Origin: Janthinobacterium agaricidamnosum
Lineage (GTDB): Bacteria; Pseudomonadota; Gammaproteobacteria; Burkholderiales; Burkholderiaceae_D
Direction of reading: 5' to 3'
Assembly: GCF_003667705.1 (NCBI RefSeq)
Contig: NZ_CP033019.1
Location: 2,232,001 to 2,296,000, forward strand
Length of the DNA stretch: 64,000 nucleotides
The notes beneath the pieces were generated by a model. The model was not told the DNA's origin. It did no database searches and saw only the letters and a program-made list of their open reading frames with translations. Made by a program: the position numbers and the translations under genes. How positions within the stretch are numbered: position 1 is the stretch's first letter; every line of letters begins with the position of its first letter. Positions 38,936 through 51,175 of the stretch are shown piece after piece.

Positions 38936-39147
38936 ACCCCCCTGTCCTTTGTACCTGAGAGATTACGGGGGCTTGCCCCGTGCGCCCCTTCGGTGGGCCG
39001 CCGGCATGTGCCGCGGCCGCTCTCCAGAGTTGAGCTAAAACGTGTCGCCAAAGCAACAGCTTCAGTCCGCCTGATCGGTCCTTTTGCCTGAGAGTTTTTG
39101 GGTAGTGCCCCTTCGGCGGCAACGCTGGGTTGCCCTCTCCCGATCAA
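38936..39147 (-). ncRNA. Tandem glycine riboswitch upstream of gcvT
   Basis: Two aptamers on the minus strand. Aptamer 1 (about 39072-39147) starts GATCGGGAGAGGG and ends with ACTCTCAGGCAAAAGGACC. Aptamer 2 (about 38940-39028) starts CTGGAGAGCGG and ends with TCTCTCAGGTACAAAGGAC. The CTCTCAGG-AAAGGAC cores are the conserved glycine-binding elements, and the two-aptamer form is the classical one controlling gcv operons. Gap to the gcvT start about 80 nt. Confidence 0.95.
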
Positions 39148-39155
39148 GTGGGAGG

Positions 39156-39184
39156 AATATATGCCAGCAGGGTGTTTCTGTCAA
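39156..39184 (-). promoter_or_regulatory. Sigma-70 promoter of the gcv operon
   Basis: On the minus strand TTGACA (39179-39184), a spacer of exactly 17 bp, TATATT (39156-39161). The start of transcription falls right at the beginning of the first glycine aptamer. Confidence 0.85.
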
Positions 39185-39321
39185 TCTGAAAAGACGTTGC
39201 CAAATTGCAGCAAAAGCCCCGGTTTGCGGGGCTGGGAGGGGCGCTGGCCCGGTGCAAAAGGGCGCCCGGCCGCGCGGGAATGCGCTATGATGAAATCCTG
39301 GCTTTCTTGCGGGTGCCTGCC

Positions 39322-39894
39322 ATGAACACTACACAAAGCGAGACGCAAAACAACACCGAGCAGCACGGTTACTTTACCCTCTCCGGCGACGTCAACAGCG
39401 ACATGGTGCGGCGCGTCTTCAATGCCGCCGCCGACATCACGGAAGACAAGCTCACCACCGCGCACATCCTGATCCAGTCCAACGGCGGCTATGTCAGCGA
39501 TGGCATCTGTCTGTACAACTTCCTCAGCAAGTTGCCGCTCGACATCATCACCTACAACGCGGGCGCCGTGGCGTCCATCGCCGTCACCCTGTTCCTGGCG
39601 GGGCGGCACCGCCATGCCAGCGACACGGCCCGCTTCATGGTGCACAAGTCGCATGCGACCGCCTCGCCCGGTTCGCGCCCCGATGCGCTCAGCATCATCG
39701 TCGAGGGCTTGCGCGCCGACGACATGCGCACCGAGCGCATCTTGCGCGGCCACGTCAACCTGACGGAAGAGCAGTGGCAGGTGCACGCGTATTCCGACCT
39801 GCACCTGACGGCCGACCAGGCGCTGGTAGTGGGCATGGTCGAATCGATCCGCGACTTTGCGCCGCCCAAGGGCAAGCGCCTGACGAATATCTGA
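39322..39894 (+). CDS. ClpP-like orphan serine protease
   Basis: 190 residues from the ATG at 39322. The ClpP/crotonase fold is marked by HILIQSNGGYVSDGICLYNF and the oxyanion/nucleophile segment GAVASIAV. The catalytic triad can be placed as S85, H108 (FMVHKSH) and D159 (YSDLHLTADQA), matching ClpP S97/H122/D171. It has no propeptide-like start and is not next to clpX or clpA. The upstream frame is open to 39205 but non-conserved. It could be a ClpP paralogue or a stand-alone peptidase; partner unknown. Confidence 0.82.
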   Translation: MNTTQSETQNNTEQHGYFTLSGDVNSDMVRRVFNAAADITEDKLTTAHILIQSNGGYVSDGICLYNFLSKLPLDIITYNAGAVASIAVTLFLAGRHRHASDTARFMVHKSHATASPGSRPDALSIIVEGLRADDMRTERILRGHVNLTEEQWQVHAYSDLHLTADQALVVGMVESIRDFAPPKGKRLTNI

Positions 39895-40056
39895 GGCGTC
39901 GCCGGTGCGGCATCCGCGAGAATATTTTCTTATGGCAATTTTCGAGGTGGAAATTGTAATGGAATGTAATTCTTGCCCGTAGTTGATGAAAACCCGGGTG
40001 CAAGCAGGGCCAGTCGTGGCATAGTGCACGCTGATCATGAAATAAGCGTAGGCACG

Positions 40057-40692
40057 ATGACTTGGTGGAATGGGATTTCTTTTGCGGCCGACATGTCCGT
40101 GATGGGGCCGGCTGGCGTGGCGATCGCCCTGTGGCTGCTCGTGTCGCGCCAGTGGCGGCTGGTACTCAGCTGGAGCTTGTGGTACGGCGGCGGCCTGGCC
40201 CTCGTGGTGCTGTCGAAGCTGGCCTTCATGAGTTGGGGCGTGGGCAGCAGCACGCTCGATTTTACCGGTTTCAGCGGCCACGCCATGCGCGCCGGCGCCG
40301 TGTTTCCCGTGCTGATGTATGTGCTGCTGCAGCGGGCCGAACCGCGCTGGCGCCATGCCGGCGTGCTGGTCGGCGTGGCCTTTGCCGTGCTGGTGGCCAT
40401 ATCCCGCGTGGTCGTGCATGCGCACAGCGTGTCCGAAGCCGTCAGCGGCTGCGTGCTGGGCCTGGCGCTGGCGCTGGGCTTCATGTGGAATGCCCGTGGC
40501 GCCGTCAATTTTGCCGTCAGCCATGCGCTGGCCCTGGCCAGCCTGGCGCTGATGGTGGTGCTGAGCTTCAAGGCGGAGCCCATGCCGACCGAACAATGGC
40601 TGCAAAAACTGGCCCTGGTGCTGTCCGGCCATGAGCGCGTTTTTTCCCGCGCGGACTGGAAACTGGCGCAGGATGGCCGTCCTGCCCCCTGA
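40057..40692 (+). CDS. PAP2-like membrane phosphatase, divergent
   Basis: 211 residues with five to six membrane segments. The PAP2 second motif appears as FSGHAMRAG and the third as SRVVVHAHSVSEAVSG. The third motif normally ends in Asp (SR-x5-H-x3-D) and here has Glu, and the first motif KxxxxxxRP is not visible, so activity is uncertain. Possible substrates in the family are lipid phosphates such as undecaprenyl diphosphate. Start ATG at 40057, weak ribosome site. Confidence 0.75.
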   Translation: MTWWNGISFAADMSVMGPAGVAIALWLLVSRQWRLVLSWSLWYGGGLALVVLSKLAFMSWGVGSSTLDFTGFSGHAMRAGAVFPVLMYVLLQRAEPRWRHAGVLVGVAFAVLVAISRVVVHAHSVSEAVSGCVLGLALALGFMWNARGAVNFAVSHALALASLALMVVLSFKAEPMPTEQWLQKLALVLSGHERVFSRADWKLAQDGRPAP

Positions 40693-40875
40693 TCCGCTGC
40701 CGGCAGGCACCTGGCGCGACGGTTTTTTGGCCAGAAAAGCATCAGGAAATGGTATGATGAAGCACTTTTTTGCGGCGAGCGGCCAGGCTGCCGTCGCGAT
40801 GCGGCATCTGAACTGAACATGAACCGGGTTCACCCATAATATAACCGCCAGCATAGGCCAGGAACTCTAAAACAC

Positions 40876-43800
40876 GTGCGTCTCTCTTCCATCAAGTTGT
40901 CGGGATTTAAGTCTTTCGTCGATCCCACCAATTTTCAGGTGCCAGGCCAGCTCGTGGGCGTGGTCGGGCCGAATGGCTGCGGCAAGTCGAACATCATCGA
41001 CGCCGTGCGCTGGGTGCTGGGCGAATCAAAAGCGTCCGAATTGCGCGGCGAATCGATGCAGGACGTCATTTTCAACGGCTCCACGCACCGCAAGCCGGCT
41101 GGCCGCGCCTCGGTCGAGCTGGTGTTCGATAACAACGATGGCAAGGCGTCCGGCCAGTGGGGCCAGTACGCCGAGATCGCCGTCAAGCGCACCTTGACGC
41201 GCGACGGCACCTCCACCTATTACATCAATGGCCAGCCCGTGCGCCGGCGCGACATCCAGGATATCTTCCTCGGCACGGGCCTCGGTCCGCGCGCCTATGC
41301 CATCATCGGCCAGGGCATGATTTCGCGCATCATCGAATCGCGCCCCGAAGAATTGCGCGTCTTCCTCGAGGAAGCGGCCGGGGTCTCCAAATACAAGGAA
41401 CGCCGCCGCGAGACGGAAAACCGCTTGCAGGACACGCGCGAGAATCTGCTGCGCGTCGAAGACATCTTGCGCGAACTCAATGCCAACCTGGAAAAACTGG
41501 AAGCGCAGGCGGCCGTGGCCACGCGTTTCCACGCCTTGCAGGCGGACCAGGAAGAAAAGCAGAAACTGTTGTGGCTGTTGCGCAAGAACGAGGCGCAAAA
41601 CGAGCAGACGCGCTATTTCCGCGAAGTGGAACAGGCGCAGACGGACCTGGAAGAGCAGACGGCCAAGCTGCGCAATGTCGAGCTGACCCTGGAACAGATG
41701 CGCCAGGCGCACTTTGCCGTGGGCGACCGGCTGCATACGGCGCAAGGCCATCTGTACCAGACGAATGCGGAAATCGGCAGCCTGGAAGCGCAGATCAAGT
41801 TCGTCATCGAATCGCGCGCCCGCCTGCAGGCCCAGCTGGCCACCCTGACGGCCCAGCGCGACCAGTGGACGCAACAGGGCGGCGAATACCAGGAACAGAT
41901 CGAAGAGGCGGAATTCCACCTCGAGGAACTGGCCGCCAAGGTGGAACAGTCGCAAATGATGGCTGAGCAGAAGGGCGAGCAATTGCCCGAGCTGGACGCC
42001 GCCTGGCGCGCCGCGCAAAACAAGAGCACGGAATCGCGCGCGCGGATCATGCAGGCCCAGCAGCAGCTGGAACTGGAATCGGCGCACCAGCGCAATGCCT
42101 CGAACATCCTGGCCAGCCTCTTGAGCCGCCGCGAGCGGCTACAGCAGGAAAAGAACAGCCTGAGTTTGCCCGACAGCAGCCACCTGGAAAACCTGAAACT
42201 GCAACTGGAAGAAAAGCAGCAAACCCTGGAAGAGCAGGGTTTCTACCTGGAAGAAGCGCTCGAGCAGCAGCCGAAGCTGGAGCAGGAGCGGGCCGAGGCG
42301 CAGGCGCAGGTCAATGCCGAGACGGCGGCCAATGCCCAGCTGGAAGCGCGTCTTTCTGCTTTGAAACAATTGCAGGAACGGGTGCAGACGCAGGGCAAGG
42401 TCCAGCCGTGGCTGAAAAAGCACGAACTCGACACCTTGCCCCGCCTGTGGCAAAAGCTGCAGATCGAGGCGGGCTGGGAAGCGGCCATGGAGTCGATCCT
42501 GCGCGAGCGTACGTCGGCCCTGCAACTGTCGAATATCGACTGGGCCAAGGCTTTCTTTGCGGACGCGCCGCCGGCCAAGCTGGCCCTGTACGCGCCATCG
42601 ACGGTGGCGCCGCTGCCGTTGCCGGATGTGCCAGGCCTGAAACCGTTTTTGAACTTGTTGAAACTGAACGATCCCGGCTTGCGCGGCTTGCTGCAGGATT
42701 GGCTGTACAACGCCTACGCCGTGGAAGACGCGGCCGAGGCGCTGGCCGAACGGGCGAAATTGCCGCCGGGCGGCTATTTCGTCACGCGCGCCGGTCACGT
42801 GGTCACGGCCACCAGCGTGCGCTTCTATGCGGCCGATTCGGAGCAGGAAGGCATGCTGGGCCGCCAGCAGGAAATCGAGAATATCGGCAAGCAGCTGCGC
42901 GCCCAGCAATTGCTGGCCGAAGAGGCGCGCGCCCGTTCCGTGCGGGCCGACGCCGCCGTGGCGACGCTCACGCGCAACCTGTCGGACTTGCGCCTGCGCA
43001 TACAGCAGCTCACTTCCTCCGTGCATACCCTGCAACTGGACGTGGTGAAACTGTCGGAAGTGGAAGCGCGCTTCAACCAGCGCAGCACGCAGATCGGCGC
43101 CGACCTGGCGGAAATTGCCGCGCAGGAAGCGGAGCAGCAGCAGATCAAGGCCGAATCGGAAGAGAAATTCGAACAGCTGGACATGGAGCTGGGCAATTTG
43201 CAGGAAGCGCACGAAGAAGGCCATACGGATTTCCTGCAGAAGGAACAGCGGCTGGCCGAGGCGCGCGAAGCCTTGCGCGACCTGGAGCGGGCCGCCAAGG
43301 ATACGGAATACGCGGAAAAAGCCCACCGCGCGAAGATCGAGGAATTGCGCCGCAATATCGCCACGGCCAGTACGCAGGCCCAGCAAGTGACGGAAAGCCT
43401 GGAAGCTGGCCAGCAGGAACTGGCCAGCCTGGAAAGCGGCGCGGCCGCCGACGGCTTGCAGGATCTGCTCGAGCGCCGCACGACGCAGGAGCGGGCGCTG
43501 GCCGACGCGCGCCATGAACTCGATCAAATTACGCAGCAGCTGCGCCTGTCCGAAGATGCGCGCACGCAATCGGAACGCAGCCTGCAGCCGCAGCGCGACA
43601 AGATCATGGAAATGCAGCTCAAGGAACAGGCCGCGCGCCTGAACCAGGAGCAATTCGCCCAGCAATTGCTGGAATCGGGCGCCGATGAAGCGGCCCTGAC
43701 GGAAAAACTGCATCCGGATATGCGTCCATCGTATCTGCAGGGCGAAGTCACGCGCCTGACCAATGCCATCACGGCACTGGGCGCCGTCAACCTGGCCGCG

Positions 43801-44399
43801 CTGGACGAACTGGCGCAGGCGTCGGAGCGCAAGAATTTCCTCGACGCCCAGAACGCCGACCTGACGGAAGCGATCAATACCCTGGAAGACGCGATCCACA
43901 AGATCGACAAGGAAACGCGCGACTTGCTGCAAGACACGTTCGACAAGGTCAACCACCACTTTTCCGAGCTGTTCCCCATCCTGTTCGGCGGGGGACAGGC
44001 CAGGCTGACCATGACGGGCGACGAGATTCTCGATTCCGGTGTACAAGTCATGGCGCAGCCTCCCGGCAAGAAAAATGCCACCATCCACCTGTTGTCCGGT
44101 GGAGAGAAGGCGCTGACCGCGACCGCATTGGTGTTTTCCATGTTCCGCCTGAATCCGGCGCCGTTCTGCCTGCTCGACGAAGTCGATGCACCGCTGGACG
44201 ATTCGAACACGGAACGCTTCTGCCGCATGGTCAAGCGCATGTCCGACCAGACCCAATTCCTTTTCATTTCGCATAACAAGATTGCGATGGAAATGGCCCA
44301 TCAATTGATCGGTGTGACGATGCAGGAGCAGGGCGTATCGCGCATCGTGGCGGTGGACATGGAGTCCGCCGCAAATTTTGCAACCGAGGCACAAGCAGC

Positions 44400-44403
<4 letters not shown>
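40876..44403 (+). CDS. smc: Chromosome segregation protein SMC
   Basis: 1175 residues from a GTG start with AGGA upstream. Walker A GPNGCGKSNI at residues 31-40; long coiled coils about 165-500 and 660-1010 around a hinge about 510-640; C-terminal signature LLSGGEKALTA (about 1072-1082) and Walker B FCLLDEVDAPLDDSN (about 1096). The core ATPase of the condensin-like complex that organises the chromosome. The stop overlaps the start of zipA by ATGA, so the two are translated together. Confidence 0.97.
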
Positions 44404-47932
<3,529 letters not shown>

Positions 47933-47952
47933 TCATTCATTACAGAAGACCC

Positions 47953-48846
47953 ATGAAAAAAATCAGAAAAGCAGTCTTTCCCGTCGCCGGCCTGGGCAGC
48001 CGTTTCTTGCCTGCGACCAAGGCGCAACCGAAGGAAATGTTGCCTATCGTTGACAAGCCATTGATACAGTACGCGGTCGAGGAAGCCGTGGCCGCGGGTA
48101 TCACGGAAATGATCTTCATCACGGGCCGCAACAAGCGCGCCATCGAAGACCATTTCGATACGGCCTATGAGCTCGAGTCGGAACTGGAAGCGGCCGGCAA
48201 GCGCCAGTTGCTGGAAATGGTGCAAAACGTCATTCCCAAGCACATCAATTGTATTTACATCCGCCAGTCGGCGCCGCTGGGCCTCGGGCATGCCGTGCTG
48301 TGCGCGCGTCCCGTGATCGGCGACGAGCCGTTTGCCGTCTTGCTGGCCGACGATTTCATGGATGTGGAAGAGGGCGTGCGCCCCGTGCTGGCGCAGATGG
48401 CCGATGTGTTCCAGTATGAAAACTGTTCCCTGCTGGCGGTGCAGGACGTGCCGCGCGCGGAAACCAGGCAGTACGGTATCGTCAGCGCCCAGCATTATCA
48501 GCCTGACCTGGAGCTGGTGTCGGGGATCGTGGAAAAACCCGTGCCGGAAGAGGCGCCGTCGACCCTCGCCGTGGTCGGCCGTTATGTGCTGACCAGCCGC
48601 ATCTTCGAGCACCTGGAAAAAATCGGTACGGGCGCCGGCGGTGAAATCCAGTTGACGGACGGCATCGCCGCCCTGATGCGTGAAGAGCGCGTGCTGGCTT
48701 ACCGTTACAAGGGGCAGCGTTATGATTGCGGCTCCAAGCTGGGTTATCTGAAGGCAACGACGGCGATGGGCATGAAACACCCGGAAACGGGCGCGGCCTT
48801 CCGCACTTACCTGCAAGAACTGCAATCGACACTGGACGCAAAATGA
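47953..48846 (+). CDS. galU: UTP--glucose-1-phosphate uridylyltransferase
   Basis: 297 residues. The nucleotide-binding start is [23 protein letters not shown], followed by [13 protein letters not shown] and the family blocks LLADDFMD and [13 protein letters not shown]. Makes UDP-glucose for polysaccharides and lipopolysaccharide. 20 bp after ligA; the stop overlaps the start of def. Confidence 0.96.
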   Translation: MKKIRKAVFPVAGLGSRFLPATKAQPKEMLPIVDKPLIQYAVEEAVAAGITEMIFITGRNKRAIEDHFDTAYELESELEAAGKRQLLEMVQNVIPKHINCIYIRQSAPLGLGHAVLCARPVIGDEPFAVLLADDFMDVEEGVRPVLAQMADVFQYENCSLLAVQDVPRAETRQYGIVSAQHYQPDLELVSGIVEKPVPEEAPSTLAVVGRYVLTSRIFEHLEKIGTGAGGEIQLTDGIAALMREERVLAYRYKGQRYDCGSKLGYLKATTAMGMKHPETGAAFRTYLQELQSTLDAK

Positions 48847-49379
48847 CGGTACGTGAAATCCTGAAGATGGGCGATCCGCGCCTGCTGCGGATGGCCGAGC
48901 CCGTGCGTGAATTCGATACGCCCGAACTGCATGCCTTGATCGCCGACATGTTCGACACCATGCACGCGGCCAATGGCGCAGGCCTGGCGGCGCCGCAGAT
49001 CGGCGTCAACCTGCAAGTGGTGATCTACGGCTTCAAGCAGAACCTGCGCTATCCCGACGCGCCGCAAGTGCCGGAAACCGTGCTGATCAACCCCGTGCTG
49101 ACGCCTTTGTCGGAACGCAAGGAAGAGGGTTTTGAAGGCTGCCTGTCCGTGCCCGGCCTGCGCGGCAGCGTGCCGCGCTGGAGCGAGCTGCACTACGAAG
49201 GCGTCGACCAGTTCGGCCAGCCCATCAGCCGCGACTGCGACGGCTTCCATGCGCGCGTGGTGCAGCATGAAGTGGACCACCTGCACGGCATCCTGTATCC
49301 GATGCGTATCGTCGACTTCACGCAGTTCGGCTATACCGAGGTCATGTTCCCCGACCTGGATCCGAACGACGACGATTAA
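48843..49379 (+). CDS. def: Peptide deformylase
   Basis: 178 residues from the ATG at 48843, overlapping galU by ATGA; upstream codons in frame belong to the galU overlap and are not used. Three metal-enzyme motifs are complete: [18 protein letters not shown] (C100) and QHEVDHLHG (H142, E143, H146). Removes the formyl group from new proteins. Last gene of the five-gene smc operon. Confidence 0.96.
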   Translation: MTVREILKMGDPRLLRMAEPVREFDTPELHALIADMFDTMHAANGAGLAAPQIGVNLQVVIYGFKQNLRYPDAPQVPETVLINPVLTPLSERKEEGFEGCLSVPGLRGSVPRWSELHYEGVDQFGQPISRDCDGFHARVVQHEVDHLHGILYPMRIVDFTQFGYTEVMFPDLDPNDDD

Positions 49380-49399
49380 TTGCCGCTTAACCTGGACGT

Positions 49400-49465
49400 C
49401 CGGGGTCAGACCCCCGGATGCGTTAGCGCAAAGCTATGTGTTGGCGGTGTTGAGGGTCTGACCCC
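49400..49465. repeat. Inverted pair of GGGGTCAGACCCC-type repeats
   Basis: CCGGGGTCAGACCCCCGG (49400-49417) and GGGTCTGACCCC (49454-49465) are inverted copies with a 36-bp spacer. Each folds alone and together they form a longer stem. They lie between def and the convergent ycgR-like gene and so can end both transcripts. Similar elements recur across Massilia and Janthinobacterium genomes. Confidence 0.65.
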
Positions 49466-49474
49466 AGTACTAAA

Positions 49475-50239
49475 CTAGCGCACCTTGCGGCTGCTGCCCA
49501 GGTTATCGAGCAATGCCTTCAGCTCATCCTGCATGGCATCCGTCAGGTTCAGGAAGCGGCAGCCGATCTGCACCTGCTCGCCCAGCAGGAAGGAGCGGAA
49601 GGTGCGCGACAGGCGGATTTCCAGGTCGGCGATCATGACCTTGTCCGGCCCCAGCTCCAGGCGCACGCGCGACAGCTTGCGGCCCACGTACAGGCCTACC
49701 GTGTCGCGCGGATGGGCGCGCATGCCGATGCCGCCGGCCGAGAAATCATACAGCTGCAATTCATATGGACGGCCCTCGAGCACGAAGGCGGCCAGGTAGT
49801 ACACGCCCAGCGGTGTTTCCAGGCGTGCCGATTCGCGCCGCTCCAGGACCAGGCAATGGCTGGGGAAGTTCGTCAGGTAGACGTTCGGCCGCTCGGGATA
49901 CGCTTGCCATTCGCCATTGATGGTGAACTGCAGTTTGGCGTTTTGTACCCACGATACAAACGTGGCGCCGCCAGACGGCAGGGTCGCACCTTCATTGAGT
50001 TCCAGCACGAATTGCGGCAAGTCATCGTCAACGGACAGGACGCGCCCCAGGATGAGGTCTTCGCCGCCAGCCGGGTAGATGGAGATGGCGTCGCCGTTGT
50101 CAGCCAGGCTGCACAAGGTTTCGCCGATATCCCACGGATCGCTCATATGGTGCGGCTTGGTGCCGGGGGCCATCGGCTCGGCCACGTCAGCCAGACTGGG
50201 CGCGCCCTTGCGCAGGGGATTGGGGATGGGATCGTTCAC
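49475..50239 (-). CDS. ycgR: Flagellar brake protein YcgR-like, PilZ domain
   Basis: 254 residues, GTG start. An N-terminal YcgR-type domain (about 35-130) precedes a PilZ domain (about 135-245) with the c-di-GMP-binding residues RRESARLETP (RxxxR) and DFSAGGIGMRA (D/NxSxxG). The protein probably slows or biases flagellar rotation when c-di-GMP is high. Convergent with the def operon; the chemotaxis genes of the window are 23 kb away. Confidence 0.9.
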   Translation of the reverse strand: MNDPIPNPLRKGAPSLADVAEPMAPGTKPHHMSDPWDIGETLCSLADNGDAISIYPAGGEDLILGRVLSVDDDLPQFVLELNEGATLPSGGATFVSWVQNAKLQFTINGEWQAYPERPNVYLTNFPSHCLVLERRESARLETPLGVYYLAAFVLEGRPYELQLYDFSAGGIGMRAHPRDTVGLYVGRKLSRVRLELGPDKVMIADLEIRLSRTFRSFLLGEQVQIGCRFLNLTDAMQDELKALLDNLGSSRKVR

Positions 50240-50384
50240 GACAGCGTATCTCTTTTGTTCTAATGGGGAATAGTGTATAGGTTTAAGGCAATATTTACTA
50301 AGTAAATCACAATAATTGATTTTATATCACTATATTCCTGTTGCTTATGTATGCAGGCCTGGCATGCCGCCTTGACGTCGCCGC

Positions 50385-51134
50385 TTAAAACTGTTCGTCT
50401 GCGCTCAAATAACGCCATTGGCCGGTCGGCAAGTCGCCCAGTTTGACCTTGCCGATGCGCACGCGTTTCAAACCCAGCACCTTCAGACCCACGGCTTCGC
50501 ACATGCGGCGGATCTGGCGTTTCTTGCCTTCGCGCAAGGTAAAGCTCAGCTGGTCTTCGTTTTGCCAGCGCACCTTGGCCGGCAACAGCGGCTTGCCGTC
50601 GAGCCACAGGCCGTGGTTGAGCTTTTTCAGCTCGCTGTCGGGCAGGGTGCCGCCCTTGGTGTAGCTCACGCGCACCAGGTATTCCTTGTCGATGTCGGTA
50701 TCGTGGCCGATCAGCTGCTTGGCCACGCGGCCGTCCTGCGTCAGGACCAGCAAGCCGACGGAATCGATGTCCAGCCGTCCCGCTGCCACCAGGCTGCGCA
50801 GCTGGGTCGGATGGAATTGTTCCGGGCTGCGGTCTTCCGCCCAGCGGTTTTCCGCCTTGATCAGGGCCACGGCGGGCGTGTAGCCGTCTTCGGCCTGGCC
50901 GCTGACGTAGCCGACGGGTTTGTTGATCAGCACGGTGACGCGCTTCGATTGCTCGGCCGCCGCCTGGCGTTCCACGGTGACTCTCTGGCTCGGGTAGACC
51001 TTGCTGCCCAGTTCGGACACCACCTTACCATCCACGCGGACCCAGCCGCGGGCGATCCATTCATCGGCTTCGCGGCGCGAGCACAGGCCCAGTTCGGACA
51101 TGCGTTTGGACAAGCGTAATAATTCTTCGGTCAT
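50385..51134 (-). CDS. rluF: rRNA pseudouridine synthase, RsuA/RluF family
   Basis: 249 residues. An N-terminal S4 RNA-binding domain (LSKRMSELGLCSRREADEWI) is followed by the synthase domain with catalytic D122 in GRLDIDSVGLLVLTQDG and the distal REGKKRQIRRMCEAVGLKVLGL. The C-terminal block LKRVRIGKVKLGDLPTGQWR is like E. coli RluF. Symbol is by resemblance; RluB or RluE is possible. Third in a map-glnD-rlu series, 41 bp after glnD. Confidence 0.88.
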   Translation of the reverse strand: MTEELLRLSKRMSELGLCSRREADEWIARGWVRVDGKVVSELGSKVYPSQRVTVERQAAAEQSKRVTVLINKPVGYVSGQAEDGYTPAVALIKAENRWAEDRSPEQFHPTQLRSLVAAGRLDIDSVGLLVLTQDGRVAKQLIGHDTDIDKEYLVRVSYTKGGTLPDSELKKLNHGLWLDGKPLLPAKVRWQNEDQLSFTLREGKKRQIRRMCEAVGLKVLGLKRVRIGKVKLGDLPTGQWRYLSADEQF

Positions 51135-51175
51135 GTTGTTTCAGTTTCAGTAAGGGTAGGCGCTGCGCGGAAAGC

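Noticed and set aside
42139..44394. Open frame of 751 codons opposite smc
   Set aside because: Shadow frame, low-complexity Leu/Arg/Gln composition.
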